In this document: positions 23,638-33,949 of the stretch, piece after piece | Position numbering within the stretch: position 1 is the stretch's first letter | Layout: each line of letters begins with the position of its first letter | Assembly: GCA_948567375.1 (NCBI GenBank) | Contig: OX419759.1 | Span: forward strand, 48,151,493-48,215,492 | Reading direction: 5' to 3' | DNA: 64,000 nt | Source of the DNA: Lunularia cruciata | Lineage: Eukaryota > Streptophyta > Marchantiopsida > Lunulariales > Lunulariaceae | Notes under the pieces: generated by a model | The model's database searches: none | Seen by the model: the letters and a program-made list of their open reading frames with translations, nothing else | What the model was told of the DNA's origin: nothing | Program-made: the position numbers and the translations under genes

Positions 23638-24519
23638 TAACAGATTTGAGATTTTGAAACATAGATATGAAGTAGTGCATTGTCATTTTGGATCTGTAGG
23701 TTGTTAGAGGTAGTTAGAAAGTAGTTTATGGAGTTAGATAATTGTCAAAGAATTTTCCTCTTTAAAGGAGGCATTTGCAGTATGTTGTTGTTTAGTGCTC
23801 ATAATTCTGAGAATAGATAAAGCAAAGAGCTGATTTTAGTGCTCATTCCGAGTATCAATATTTTTTTGTGTTTGTGAGTGTGTGGATAATTTTGAAGTGC
23901 AAATCAGTGTGTTTGTTGGATATTGGATTCCACATCCATGATCTTTATTCTTTGTGTTTGATCTTAAGTGAAGTGCAATTGGAGCAATGCCTTGACAAAT
24001 CTAAGAGGAATTGTAGTGTTGGTAGTATTTTGCAATTGTGATTGCAGCATCGTGTTGATGTGAAGCAATTTCAATCGAGGAAGTTGTGTCTTTAGTAGAG
24101 GGGTGGAACACAATTTTGAAGTAAAGTCATTTTGTGATGAAGTGCAGTTTTCAAGAGAAACTAAATCATCACAATCAAGACTGTTTGGAAAGATTTGATG
24201 GAGTTGTGATTAAGTGTGACAAACTGTTATGACAAGACTGCAAATCAGTGCTTGTTACTATCTTCTAGCTGTAGTTGCTACCTAAGAGATTAAAGACACA
24301 ACCGAGAAGAACTAATTTGGCTACTTTGCTTTGTATTTGGACATTTTTTATCAGTATCTCTATGAGAACGAACTTTACTTATCTGATTACCACAAAAATG
24401 ATAATTGTTGGGTTGTCACATATATTATTCTATAAAAACTTTACCAACCTATAGATCCAAAATGACAATGCACCTCTTCATATCTATCTCTTCAAATCTC
24501 AAAATTATTATTACTCCAA

Positions 24520-27156
24520 TCCAATGTCAACCTTGACTTTGGCTCCCAAACTCAATTCTACTTCAAGTACTTCTTTGGGTCTATCTAATATTGCTAAATC
24601 TTCTACCCTTTCTTCTACTTCTTCACTATGAACTACAATTGCACTCATGGGTAATCTACCTACATCTTTATCCTTTGACCACTTTTCTCTAATAACTTAG
24701 AAAGCTCATCCAAAGTACCTTGCATTCCTACCTCTCTTACTTTGGATTGGTGTCCTTCTTTGGATTCCAAATCTAATCTAACTCCTTCCTTGCTACATCT
24801 AATCCAAGACAAACATTCTCTCATGCCTCTAACATCTTCCTATCTACTCTCTCCCTTAAACTAATCAATTACTTATTCAAATTTACATCCTTTTCTTTCT
24901 TGTTCCTCGTCTCCTGCACTAGCAATTTCAATTCATGGAGTCTTGCTTCCTCCAACTGAACTTTTGATACAATGTTGAGCATTGCCTTCACTTGCACTAC
25001 TACTTTATCAATTGCCTCTAGCCTAGGTATCTTCAATTTCTCTCTCTTGACCTGCAACTCCTCATTATACATCTTCACCTCATCTTCTAACTTGGCTTTT
25101 AATGCTTCCTTCTCCTTTGCATTATGCCTGAGTTGCACTTCCATTCCTTTGGTCAACCCTTGCAACCTTTCCTCCTCTTGATTTTGAGCAATTAATTCTC
25201 TTTGCAAAGCTTGATCTTTCTCCGCCGCACTCATCTTCAAGCTTTCCAACTCTTGTCCCATGACTGTTCCCATAGCCTTCAAATGAATAACTTCCACTTG
25301 TGCATCATGCACTTCTACCCTCAAGGTCTCAATCTGCACCATCTGCTCCCTTTGATCTTCATCTTGCTTTGCTAGTGCTTTGCCTCTCTTTACAAAGTCT
25401 TTGGTCAGGCTCTCAACTTCCTTCCTCCTGAGTTCTACTTCATCTTAAAGTTCTTCTACTTCCCTTTCTCCTCGGATTAAATTCCTTCTTAACTTTGAAC
25501 TTTCATCACTCATATATTGTACTACTCTCAATTCATCTTTCAACTCTGAATGACTTCTCCTCAACTCTTCTCTCTTCTTCTTCAGCTGCAACAACAATGG
25601 ACAAACAATTTTTGACAAGTACTCTACCCCATCAAAGGCTCATATAATTTCTGAATCTTTAGGCTTTGCATTCTTCACTTCTTCTACTAGAGCTTTACTC
25701 CAAGGTCTCACTCTTCTCACTCTCAAAGGCATCTCATCCGAGCTTTCTCCTTCTTCATCTATTGGGCTTGCTTTACTTGGTTCTGCAACTGTAGGATGTG
25801 TACTTCTCTTTGATCCAAAAAGTCATCTTTTTGGAACCCCAACTTTGGCTTGGCTACTTGAGATTCTTCAACCTTCCTCTTTGGCAATTCCAAACACAAA
25901 ATATCTCCTCCTCCTCCTATGCGGTCATTTGCGGCATGGAATGTTTGATCTTCATCTTTAGCATTGTTCTCTCCCCGTTGCTGACCTTCCAGTTCATCCT
26001 CACTTCCACTGCTCAACTCTTCACTTTGGAACATAAGCTTTGGTTCTTCTTCTTCTCTTGAGTCTTTTGACTTATACTCTACTTTGCCTTCTGATTCTTT
26101 TGCTCCCGATGACTCATCAATTACCATAATGTCATGCTTTGGGTTCACCTTTCTTGTCTTTTGAGGCTGAACTAGTGATACCATCTCCACAAGTTGACTT
26201 CTCTTCTTCATCTTTGGAATATTCACTACTACCTTCATGTGTTGGCCTACTCTTGCATAGTGCTCATCACTTCTTTGGGTATGTTGGATGTACTGCTGCT
26301 CTTCCTCATCCGCTTCCTTTTGTAAATTGGAGTGAAAGTGGGACACCACCTTCCTTCACTTTGCCTCCTTCATCAGGTTCAACCCAAAGTAGAAATGTGT
26401 GGCAAATGGCACCAAATAGTGTGGAGCGGCTTGATCTCTCCAACATCAAACCATATATTGCATTTGCTAGTGAAAACACTTTGCCCAATTCATTGGTGCT
26501 CTTGCAAACATCTTGTGGAAAAATATTGCCTAGTGCTTCATCACATACATGGTTTGATCTGGCTTGTAGAGAACCATCATTGCCCATACAATACTTTGCC
26601 TCATTGGGTCTCGATAGGTATCAACCTTATATCCATTCTTTGTACACAACATAGTGAAGGAATTGTAGATTTCTTCAATCTCCTCCGCATACTCTCCTTT
26701 CCAAAGGAATGTAGCCCTTATTTCCTCACTAGCCTCTCTCCCCAAAACCAATCTCCAATCTGACTCTATCCATCAAGTCAGTTTGCCTCTCTTCCTTTCA
26801 TTCTTAGGTCTCTCCTCACAATCACTTGCAGCTACTTCTGCCATGAACCCTAGAAAACTCAAGTTCCAATTCCAAGCCATAAAAGTAATCCAAAGTCTTC
26901 TTAGAACTTTGATCCTTCCTATCATGTCTAACCTCCAAATCACAAGATTTCTCATTGTGAGTGAGGGACTCTTCTTCTCACCCTTCATTGGCATCATGCA
27001 ATCTCTCACTTGTGGTAGCCGGAAGATAATTCTATTGTCTCTTGGTCTCAAGTTCCTCACTCCCTCAGCCTTGTTAAACATCAAATTATTAGTTGACCCC
27101 GCTACAAGCACTCCTTTGGGTTGACAACCCAATGGCTTAAGATACTTGTGTGGCAT
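24520..27156 (-). pseudogene. LEP pseudogene in GL-4
   Basis: The ATG at 27,156 aligns with the start of LEP in GL-2 and GL-6. The N-domain runs in pieces: 27,156-26,773 (LWITFMAWNWNLSFLGFMAE), 26,751-26,530 (RQSIVWAMMVLYKPDQTMYV) and 26,587-26,306. A long open hinge block (26,349-25,759) begins with the end of the N-domain and becomes Glu/Asp/Ser-rich. The coil is well preserved at 25,342-24,869, for example QREEEV-like heptads and EARLHELKLLVQETRNKKEKD, the most recognisable LEP coil block. The remainder, to about 24,520, has stops. It has at least five disabling changes. Confidence 0.7.
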
Positions 27157-27554
27157 TTTGAAATCCCCTTGATGAAGTCTTGATTTTATGATTCTTTGTT
27201 GTGTGGTCATTCCTCAATCACTCTTCACTGATAATCACACCTTCTACATGAGGTCCTCTTGGCACTATCAAGTTTAGTTGTTTGTGCCTTAGCCATTTTC
27301 TTGCTTGTACTTTCTTGGTTGGTAACCCAAAGGAAATTTGTTATACATCTTCACATTAGGTTGATCACCCCAAGTCAAAGTTTCCTTACTTTAGGTTTCT
27401 CTATGAAAATCTGATCTGAGTTCTTATTTCTTGACACAAAGTCACATTTCTTTGGGTTCAATCAGAAGACAACAATTCTCCTTCTTTTAATGCCATTCTG
27501 GTTCATTATGACTTTGATTGTAACAAAACAAAGAAATGTGGGTACCACATGTAT

Positions 27555-28230
27555 CGACTATTGTGGGCTCAATAAACAAACAATGAAGAATGCATATCCC
27601 TTTCCTCAAATTGATGACTTGCTTGATCAATTGAGCAGAGCAAAATACTTCTCCAAGTTGGATCTTTGCAGCGGCTATTGGCAAATCCCCATTGATAGGG
27701 AGGATATGCAAAAGATTGCCTTTTGTACAAGGTAAGGGCACTTTGAGTGGAGAGTTCTACCTTTTGGGCTCACTAATGCTCCAATAGTCTTCAAGGATCA
27801 GATGCATCGGGTGTTGGATGGACTATTGGATTTGTACATGGTGGTGTTCTTAGATGATATCTTTATCTATAGCAAGATAGAAGCAAAACACATGAATTGC
27901 ATGTGAGAAGTCCTATGACAACTACAATAGTAGAAATTTTATTGTAGAAGGAAGTTACCTTCTTGGGTCACAGGATCTCATGTGAGGAGATCAAGATAGA
28001 AGAGGAGAAAATCTAGACCATTACTGATTAGCCTACTCTAATGGATGCTACAAAAGTATGGGTATTCAATGGATTGACTAGTTTCTTTCAACAGTTCATT
28101 ATCCACTATTATGCCTATGTAGCCGTACCATTGACTGATCTCTTTGGAAAGAACTTGAGCTTTTAGTGGACGACCAAGCATGAAGAAGTATTCTAGAAGC
28201 TGAACATATGGTGTCTTCAAGACCCATTCT
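27555..28230 (+). pseudogene. Element B reverse transcriptase, part 2 (palm and thumb)
   Basis: Reading on from GL-4: DYCGLNKQTMKNAYPFPQID, DLLDQLSRAKYFSKLDL, GYWQIPIDREDMQKIAF, a stop at 27,733-27,735, then FEWRVLPFGLTNAP. The catalytic box is FLDDIFIYS (FLDD at 27,847-27,858), the Ty3/gypsy form of YxDD. After it stops accumulate (27,904 on) and the thumb is badly eroded. Sequence quality falls towards RNase H. It copied element RNA to DNA in the living ancestor. Confidence 0.85.
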
Positions 28231-28620
28231 TCAATCATATGACCCTCAACTATCTTGTGTGGTTGATTTTGATGCTTCTAACTTAGCAATGGAGCCGTGT
28301 TGCAACAAGAATTCCTAGATGGATTACATCCCATTGCCTTTGTATCTTGCAAACTAAATACAATTGAAAGGAATTACTTTGCTCAAAATCAAGAACAACT
28401 AGCAATGGTGTATTCCACCTAAGTATGGTGGCATTATCTCTTGGAGAAACAAGTGATCAAGCAAATTGATCATAAACCATTGTTACAAACCTTACATTTG
28501 GAGTACATGGAGAGTCGAAATCATTGATGGGAAGAAAAACTCCAACTATTTGACATCAAACTTGAGTACAAACCTAGTTGGTTCTATGTCATCCCCAATA
28601 CCTTATCACACCAACCTGAT
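28231..28620 (+). pseudogene. Element B RNase H remnant
   Basis: A VDFDASNLAM stretch (28,262 on) corresponds to the first catalytic Asp region of gypsy RNase H (usually TDASxxGxG), and IDHKPLLQTL-like sequence appears near 28,465-28,500. Stops and frameshifts are frequent. Position between RT and integrase supports the call. Confidence 0.6.
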
Positions 28621-29168
28621 TTGAAGTCTCTTCCCCTCATCATGGCGGCTATTACTACGGTGTCAGTCAACTCCAAGATCCAAATTGAGTTCAAGATAGC
28701 TTTGCAACATGATCCCTTCTTTCAGATAGTACAAGGTCATCTTGTAGCATGTGACAAGGAGTACAACACCTTCTCCTTCAAGAGAGGCCTTCTATTCTAT
28801 GAGAACCGGCTTTATGTGCCAGCCAAGAGTGATCTACAACTTGTGCGCCTCCAAGAAACCCATGACTTACCAATCTTGGTCACATGGGTGTAGGCAAGAC
28901 CTTGGATTCCCTCAAGTGCCAATGGTGGGGGCCCAACATGGCAAGAGATGTTTGAGCATTTGTCTAATCTTGTGAGAGCTACCAATGCAACAAGGCCAGT
29001 AACCAAAAATAGACTAGACTCTTTCAACTAATTCCTATTCCATCTACTCAATAGGAACACATAAGCTTGGATCTCATCAACTCCTTGCCCAAGACAAAGC
29101 AAGGTCACATGGTGATCATGGTGTTTGTAGATAAGCTTAGTAAGCAAATCCATTTGGCACCAACCTTT
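28621..29168 (+). pseudogene. Element B integrase, part 1 (zinc domain and start of core)
   Basis: An open stretch, 28,621-28,893, holds the pre-integrase region (FSFKRGLLFYENRLYVPAKS and LRLQETHD-type sequence). The zinc-binding H-H-C-C region follows in another frame (WWGPNMARDV, SCESYQCNKA near 28,925-29,000). The core begins with DLINSLPKTKQGHMVIMVFV then DKLSKQIHLAPT; the Asp in MVFVDKLSK is the first of the D-D-E triad (about 29,130). GL-6 cuts the core at 29,173. Confidence 0.75.
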
Positions 29169-29582
29169 GATACTGTGGTATCCACATTTTTGTTTTTTTC
29201 TCAATTTTGAAGAAGAAGTGTACAAAGAAGTTAAATTGTGCCTTTATGGCCAAAGAAGGCAAAGAAAATTGTCCTCGGGATGTAACCCAAGGTAACGTGA
29301 ATTCTGGTCATAAGTTGAGGTATTCAGAATTTCCCGGTCAGCATACAACCCAAAGTAAGGAGTCTTTGTCTCAGGGGTGCTCAACCCAAGGCGAGGATAG
29401 TGTAACAACTTTCCTTCAGGGCAAGACATTCAAGAAGGTACCGTTCAAAAACAATGGTCATACGCATGAAGGACACTTGATAGTGACAAGAGCATGCAAG
29501 AGGTGTGATATCTCGGTAGAAAATCAATTGAAGAAAGACAAAGAAGGCGCGACTCTATAAAAATTGGGCTAAAGATGAAGCG

Positions 29583-32161
29583 ATGACAAGCAATTTCCCA
29601 TCGCCGTTAAAAAGTTGTCATGTAGGAGATTGTGGGAAGTGAAGTATAGTCAAAGAGGCGCTGGTGTGTTGAGAGGAAGTCAAGAGAGTTAAGCCGGGAA
29701 TCAACAAGAAGAATAGTCCCCAGCTCAGAGTGGAAGAGAGAAAGATGGGAAGTGGGAAGAAGAATCCAGAATTTGCAATGAGAAATCATGTGATTTGAAG
29801 GTTAGATGTGATCACAAGAATTGAAGTCTTGAGTAAGCTTTGGATCACATTCTTGGCATGGAATTGGAATGTAAGCTTTCCAGGGTTCATGACTGAGATC
29901 ATCAAGAGTAAGTATCTTGATGGCCCTAAGGAAGAAGGGAAGAGAGGAAATCCAACTCGATGGACAGAGTCGGATTGGAGGTTAGTGCTCAAGAGAGAAG
30001 CAAGTGTAGAGCATGGTGCCACATTCTTGGGGAAGGGAGAAGTAGCCAAAGAAACCCAAGAAGTGAGAGATGCCTTCTCTTTGAAGCGCACGAAGAATGG
30101 CTACAAAGTGGAGAGCTATAAGGATCCTGTCAAGAGAGGGATTGTGAATGCTCTAATGGCAATCTTGAAGCCGAAGAGAAGAACTTATGTGATGAAGCAC
30201 CAATCGGTGTTCTTCCATAAGATGTTTGCAGGAGAGCCAATTAAATGGGCAAAGTGTCTTCATGGGAGGATGAGAGAGATGGTGTGGAATTTGCGGGACA
30301 AGTTGCCTCCACATTACATTGTGTTGTTTGTAGCCCATTTCTATCTAGGGCTGAACTTGCTCGATGTGGTGGAGCGAAATAAGATAATGTCCTATTTCCA
30401 TCATGACTTAAGAAGAGATGTTGATGTGGAGGAGCTACAATACATTCTTTAGATCAGGAGCAGTGATGAGTACTACGTGCAGACGGGGCAGAGTGTGCAG
30501 TTGGAAGTGAGCACTCCGAAGTCAAAGAAGAGGAGTCGACAAAGAGAAGAAGAAGTAGAGAAAGCAAGACCTCGGAAGGCTAAAAGGGTAAACCCAAGGA
30601 AAGAAATGGTGGTAATTGTGTCGTCAAAAGAAGAATCAGAAGGAGAAGCCGAGTGCAAGTCCAAAGACTTGTAGAGGGAGGAAGAACCCGAGTTCACACT
30701 GCAGAGTAGAGACATGAGTAGTGACAGCAACGATGGAGTGGAGATGAAATTGGTATCCAAAGAGGAGGAAGCCAAGATGGAGATGGAGGAGAAAGGTAAC
30801 TCAAAACTAGAAGACAAAGTTCTAGAACAAGAGGAGAAAAGAGTTACAATTCAAACAGGAGTTCGTTTTAGATGAAAGGCAAAGTGTGGAGCGGGGCCAA
30901 GTAAGGTAAGAGAAGAGGAGGATGGAAGTTTGGGGAGTGAAGAATCCATTCCTATAAGGCAACTGCGGCTTAGAAGGCGAGTGTCAAGTGAGGAAGAGGT
31001 GAAGAAGGAGACAAGTCTGCAAGTCAAAACAAATGCGAGTGAAGGAGTAGAGTATCTGAGGGAGGTTGTGTGCACGTTGTTAGTAAAGTTAGAGCATAGG
31101 AAGAAGAAGATGCAGTCAAAGTGTCCGAGGGTGAAGATTGTGTTGCAGGTGTTAGCTCAATTAGAAGAAGAGAACTCAGAATTAAAGAAGAGTATAATCC
31201 AAGGTGAGGAGGAAAGGGAAGTACTAAGGGGAGATGCAATAGTAAAAAATCAAGTGATCAAGAACTTGAAGAGAGGAGCAAGGAATAGAGAGGGACTCAT
31301 AGAGCAGAGTGACATAGCAAGGGAAAGACAAGTGGCTGAGTATGAAATCTTGAAACAGTAGTTTGCTGATTCAAGATTAGAAATTATCCATGTTATGGCA
31401 AGATAGCAGAGCAAAAGCTCAAGAGAGTGATGGAGAGTGTAGAAGAGAAGAAGCAACTCTGGCAAAGAGAGTTGACAGTGAGATATAGAGAGGAAGAAAG
31501 GTTGAGAGAGTTACTTCGCAATCAAGAGGAGAAGATTGTGCCAAAGGAGAAGGAGAAGGAGAATATGAAAGTCGAGTTTGAAGTGGAATTGGCAATGTAC
31601 AAAGAAGGTTGGCTTGCAGATGAAGAATGGGAGAGAAGAATGAGATTGGAGCCATTGAAGGAGATAGTGATCAAGATGAATGCAATGTTGAGTATAGAAG
31701 CCAGCGTGAAAATTGAAGAAACAAGACTACATGAGTTGAAGTTGTTGGTGCAAGAGACAAGGAGGAGAAAATCAAAGGATAAAGATTTGAATGCTTTACT
31801 TATCAATCTCAAAACTCGCGTAGATAGAAAGATATTGGAAGTAGAAGACAATATCACAATTAGATTAGACTTAGTGAAATTAGAGATAGATAAACTTTTG
31901 AAGGATGTAAGAGCAAAACCCAAAGTAGATAACATAGGAGTCCAGATGTCTTTAGAATTATCATCGGAGATGTTAGAGAAGAGTAGGTCAGGAGATAAGG
32001 AGTTAGATGGATTACCCACTAGTGGAATTGCATATCAAGAAAGAGAAATGTTAGAATTCATCACGGAATTAGGAGTTGTGAAACCCGAGGATAGAGTGGT
32101 AGTGAGTGAAGTTACTTTGAGATTAGAAGCCAAGGAAGAAGTAGCCATCGGATTGGAGTAG
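29583..32161 (+). pseudogene. LEP pseudogene in GL-6 (nearly complete frame, about 860 codons)
   Basis: One frame runs from the ATG at 29,583 to 31,361 with only five stops (29,640, 30,450, 30,672, 30,873, 31,359). A frameshift then moves the coil into the frame that stays open from 31,427 to the natural end at 32,161. Residues 1-290 form the globular N-domain, with LWITFLAWNWNVSFPGFM, RWTESDWRLVL, GIVNALMAILKPKRRTYV, IKWAKCLHGRMREMVW and HYIVLFVAHFYLGLNLL. Residues 295-460 are basic then acidic. Residues 470-800 are Glu/Lys/Arg-rich coiled coil, and the last 75 carry VGVQMSLELSSEMLEK, ELDGLP and RLEAKEEVAI. No signal peptide, membrane span, polymerase or nuclease motif is seen. The role is unknown. 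It precedes the LTR TATA box on the same strand. Confidence 0.8.
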
Positions 32162-32276
32162 TAACAGATTTGAGATTTGAAGAGGTAGATATGAAGGGTT
32201 ATATTGTCAGTTTGGATTTGCAGGTTAGAAGAGTTGTTAGGAAATGGTATAGTTTTTAGAATTGTTGTTTGCTCCA

Positions 32277-32290
32277 CTATTTAAGAGTGG
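32277..32290 (+). promoter_or_regulatory. Conserved TATA-like box of the GL LTR (GL-6 copy)
   Basis: CTATTTAAGAGTGG lies 116 bp after the LEP stop and about 670 bp before the LTR end. The same block stands at the same place in GL-1 (about 3,645), GL-2 (about 6,590), GL-3 (about 10,728), GL-4 (about 22,516) and GL-5 (about 23,761), each on the LEP sense strand. A conserved segment, 'gctcataattt(t/c)(t/c)gagaatag', follows 35-45 bp later and is the likely start of R. Confidence 0.6.
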
Positions 32291-32959
32291 CATTCATAGT
32301 TATATGTTGTTCAATGCTCATAATTTTTGAGAATAGATAAAGCAAAATGTTGTGAAGTAGTGCTCATTGTTTGAGCTTAATTCTGAGTATCAATTTTGTG
32401 CTTGTGTTTGTGAGTGTGTGGAGAAATTCAAAGTGCAAGTAAGTGTGCTTGTTGGATGTTGGATTCCGCAGCCTTGATCTTTACTCTGTGTGTTTGATCC
32501 TGAGTGAAGTGCAATCAAAGCAATGCCTTGACAGATCTGAGAGGAATTATAGTGTTGGTAGTATTCTACATTTTTTAGTGCATCGTAGTGTTGATGTGAA
32601 GCAATTTCAATCAAGGAGTTGTGCCTTCAACAAAGGGGTGGAACACAATTTTGAGGCAAAGTTGTTTTGCAATGAAGTGTTATTTTTGAGAGAGCTTGAA
32701 TCATCACAATCAAGATTTTTTGGAAAGATTTGATGGAGTTGTGATTAAGAAGTGTTAATTTGTGACAAGACTACAAGTCAGTGCTTGTTACTCTATTCTA
32801 GGTGTAGTTTCTACCTAAGAGACTAAAGACGCAACCAAGAAGAACTAAAGATTGTTACTTTGCTTTGTATTTGGGAATTTCTGACTCGTATCTCTGCGGG
32901 AACAAACTTTACCTACCCGATTACCACAAAAGTGATATTTGTCGGGTTGTCATATATAC

Positions 32960-33613
32960 CATGGATGCTCCAACATTAGCACAAATCTACTTTGATCATG
33001 TCTTTAAACATCATGGGATGTCATGCATACTCATCTCCAATCATGATCCTCAATTCATTGGAAAGTTTTGGCAAGCACTCCTCTAGATACTTGGCACCAA
33101 GCTTGCTTTATCCATGGCCTATCATCCTCAAACTGATGGATAAATTGAACGTGAAAAGTACACCTTGGAAGATATTCTTCACGCCTTCATCAACATTCAC
33201 CATACCAATTGGGATGAATATCTTGCAGCTACGGAGTTTTCATACAATAATTCCAAACATGCAAGCATTTGATTCTCTCCTTTCTTCCTCAATTTTGGCC
33301 AAAATCCACTTGTTCTAGATTCCCTTCCTGCTCCTCTTCCATGTCATGTCCCTCATACTTCAACCTTCTTAACCACCATATCCCAATCTCTTTAACAAGC
33401 CAAATATCACCTCGTTGTTGCCCAAAATTGTCAGAACAATATGCAAACCACCTCATTGTGTTGATCTCAACTTTCAAGTTTGTAATAAGGTCATGCTTTC
33501 ATCTAGTAACCAACCTCTCCCTCTTTGATACCCAAGTCTGTAAACTTGCTCCTAATTGGATAGGACCCTTTGATGTCACCCAAATCATCTCTTGTGTTGC
33601 TTATTGACTTGCC
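32960..33613 (+). pseudogene. Element B integrase, part 2 (core and C-terminal domain)
   Basis: This reads LAQIYFDHVFKHHGMSCILI, then SNHDPQFIGKFWQALL, whose Asp is the second catalytic residue (about 33,045). Then come AYHPQTDG, a stop, and IEREKYTLED, whose Glu is the third (about 33,150). The retroviral D-D-E triad is thus all present, but the Gln of QTDGQ is a stop. Downstream, HTNWDEYLAATEFSYNNSKH-type sequence matches the gypsy integrase C-terminal region. Several frameshifts follow before the chromodomain. It would have joined element DNA to the host chromosome. Confidence 0.85.
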
Positions 33614-33905
33614 TTGCCTTGTCATATGGGAATCCACCCTATCTTTCATGTTTCCAAGTTGAAACCCTTTGTTCCTAGCCCATCTTCTTTTTCCTCTTGT
33701 GTCCAACCTCCTCCCCCTCATGTCCCTATGAATGATGATGGGGAGTACAAAGTTGATCATATCCTTGAGTGTCACCACATCCAACAAAGCCGTTGACAAC
33801 ATATGGAGTACAAAGTCCTTTAGAAAGTGTATTCCCTTCAAAATGCCACATAGGAACCTCTTTCTCACCTCTAGAGTGCACAAATCATCATTCAAGAGTT
33901 TGAAG
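33614..33905 (+). pseudogene. Element B integrase-linked chromodomain
   Basis: HMGIHPIFHVSKLKPFVPSP is the GPY/F-to-chromodomain linker. It is followed by EYKVDHILECHHIQQSR (33,742 on) and, after a stop, EYKVL, SLQNAT and SAQIIIQEFEASL. This matches the chromodomain pattern (EYxVExIL, W/YxVKWxGY, TWExxxxLxNA) that steers chromoviruses to methylated histones. Two of the aromatic/Trp positions are stops. It places element B among the chromoviruses. Confidence 0.8.
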
Positions 33906-33936
33906 CTTCACTAGTGACAAGGGCATCACCAACTAG

Positions 33937-33949
33937 CAATGGGGGAATA
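33937..33949 (+). other. Element B polypurine tract
   Basis: CAATGGGGGAATA directly precedes the 3' LTR start TGTCACAATATGG. Purine runs at this place prime plus-strand DNA synthesis in LTR retrotransposons. Confidence 0.8.

Larger units (their letters stand above)
22590..24420 (+). mobile_element. GL-5: solo giant-LTR element nested in GL-4, internally deleted (1,831 bp)
   Basis: It starts TTTGGTACCCACATTTTTT and ends GGGTTGTCACA at 24,420. TATAT stands before (22,585-22,589) and after (24,421-24,425), a perfect 5-bp duplication. Like GL-1 it lacks the LEP N-domain and hinge but keeps the coil tail, a TTTAAAGG block (23,761-23,768) and R-U5. It is inverted relative to GL-4, so the GL-4/GL-5 pair forms a long inverted repeat of R-U5 sequence. 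Confidence 0.85.
21861..27549 (-). mobile_element. GL-4: solo giant LTR with LEP gene, itself interrupted by GL-5
   Basis: The strand is given as LTR sense. Termini are TGTGGTACCCACATTTCTT (minus, from 27,549) and the slightly mutated GGTTATCATA end at 21,861. Flanks TATAT (21,856-21,860) and TGTAT (27,550-27,554) are a 5-bp duplication with one transition. Net length without GL-5 is about 3.85 kb. GL-5 sits between the end of LEP and the TATA-like ATTAAATAG block (22,513-22,521, plus view). It interrupts element B RT exactly after the GGLHLYI motif. Confidence 0.82.
29174..32954 (+). mobile_element. GL-6: solo giant LTR with the best-preserved LEP gene (3,781 bp)
   Basis: It starts TGTGGTATCCACATTTTTG and ends GGGTTGTCATA. 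Flanks GATAC (29,169-29,173) and TATAC (32,955-32,959) are a 5-bp duplication with one change. When GL-6 and one flank are removed, element B integrase reads on in frame (PTFDT to MDAPT). Inside are LEP at 29,583-32,161, a TATA-like CTATTTAAGAG at 32,277 and a 670-bp R-U5. This is the reference copy for the family in this window. Confidence 0.87.

Noticed and set aside
29583-32161. LEP as an envelope-like gene
   Set aside because: No signal peptide or membrane segment is visible, and a coiled coil with an acidic hinge is not enough. Position before the 3' end alone does not show an envelope function.
2990-32954. GL elements as DNA transposons with short terminal inverted repeats (TGTG..CACA)
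   Set aside because: The inverted match is only a few bases, the duplications are 5 bp, and homologous ends in C and D are joined to a polypurine tract and to a primer site, which marks them as LTR ends.
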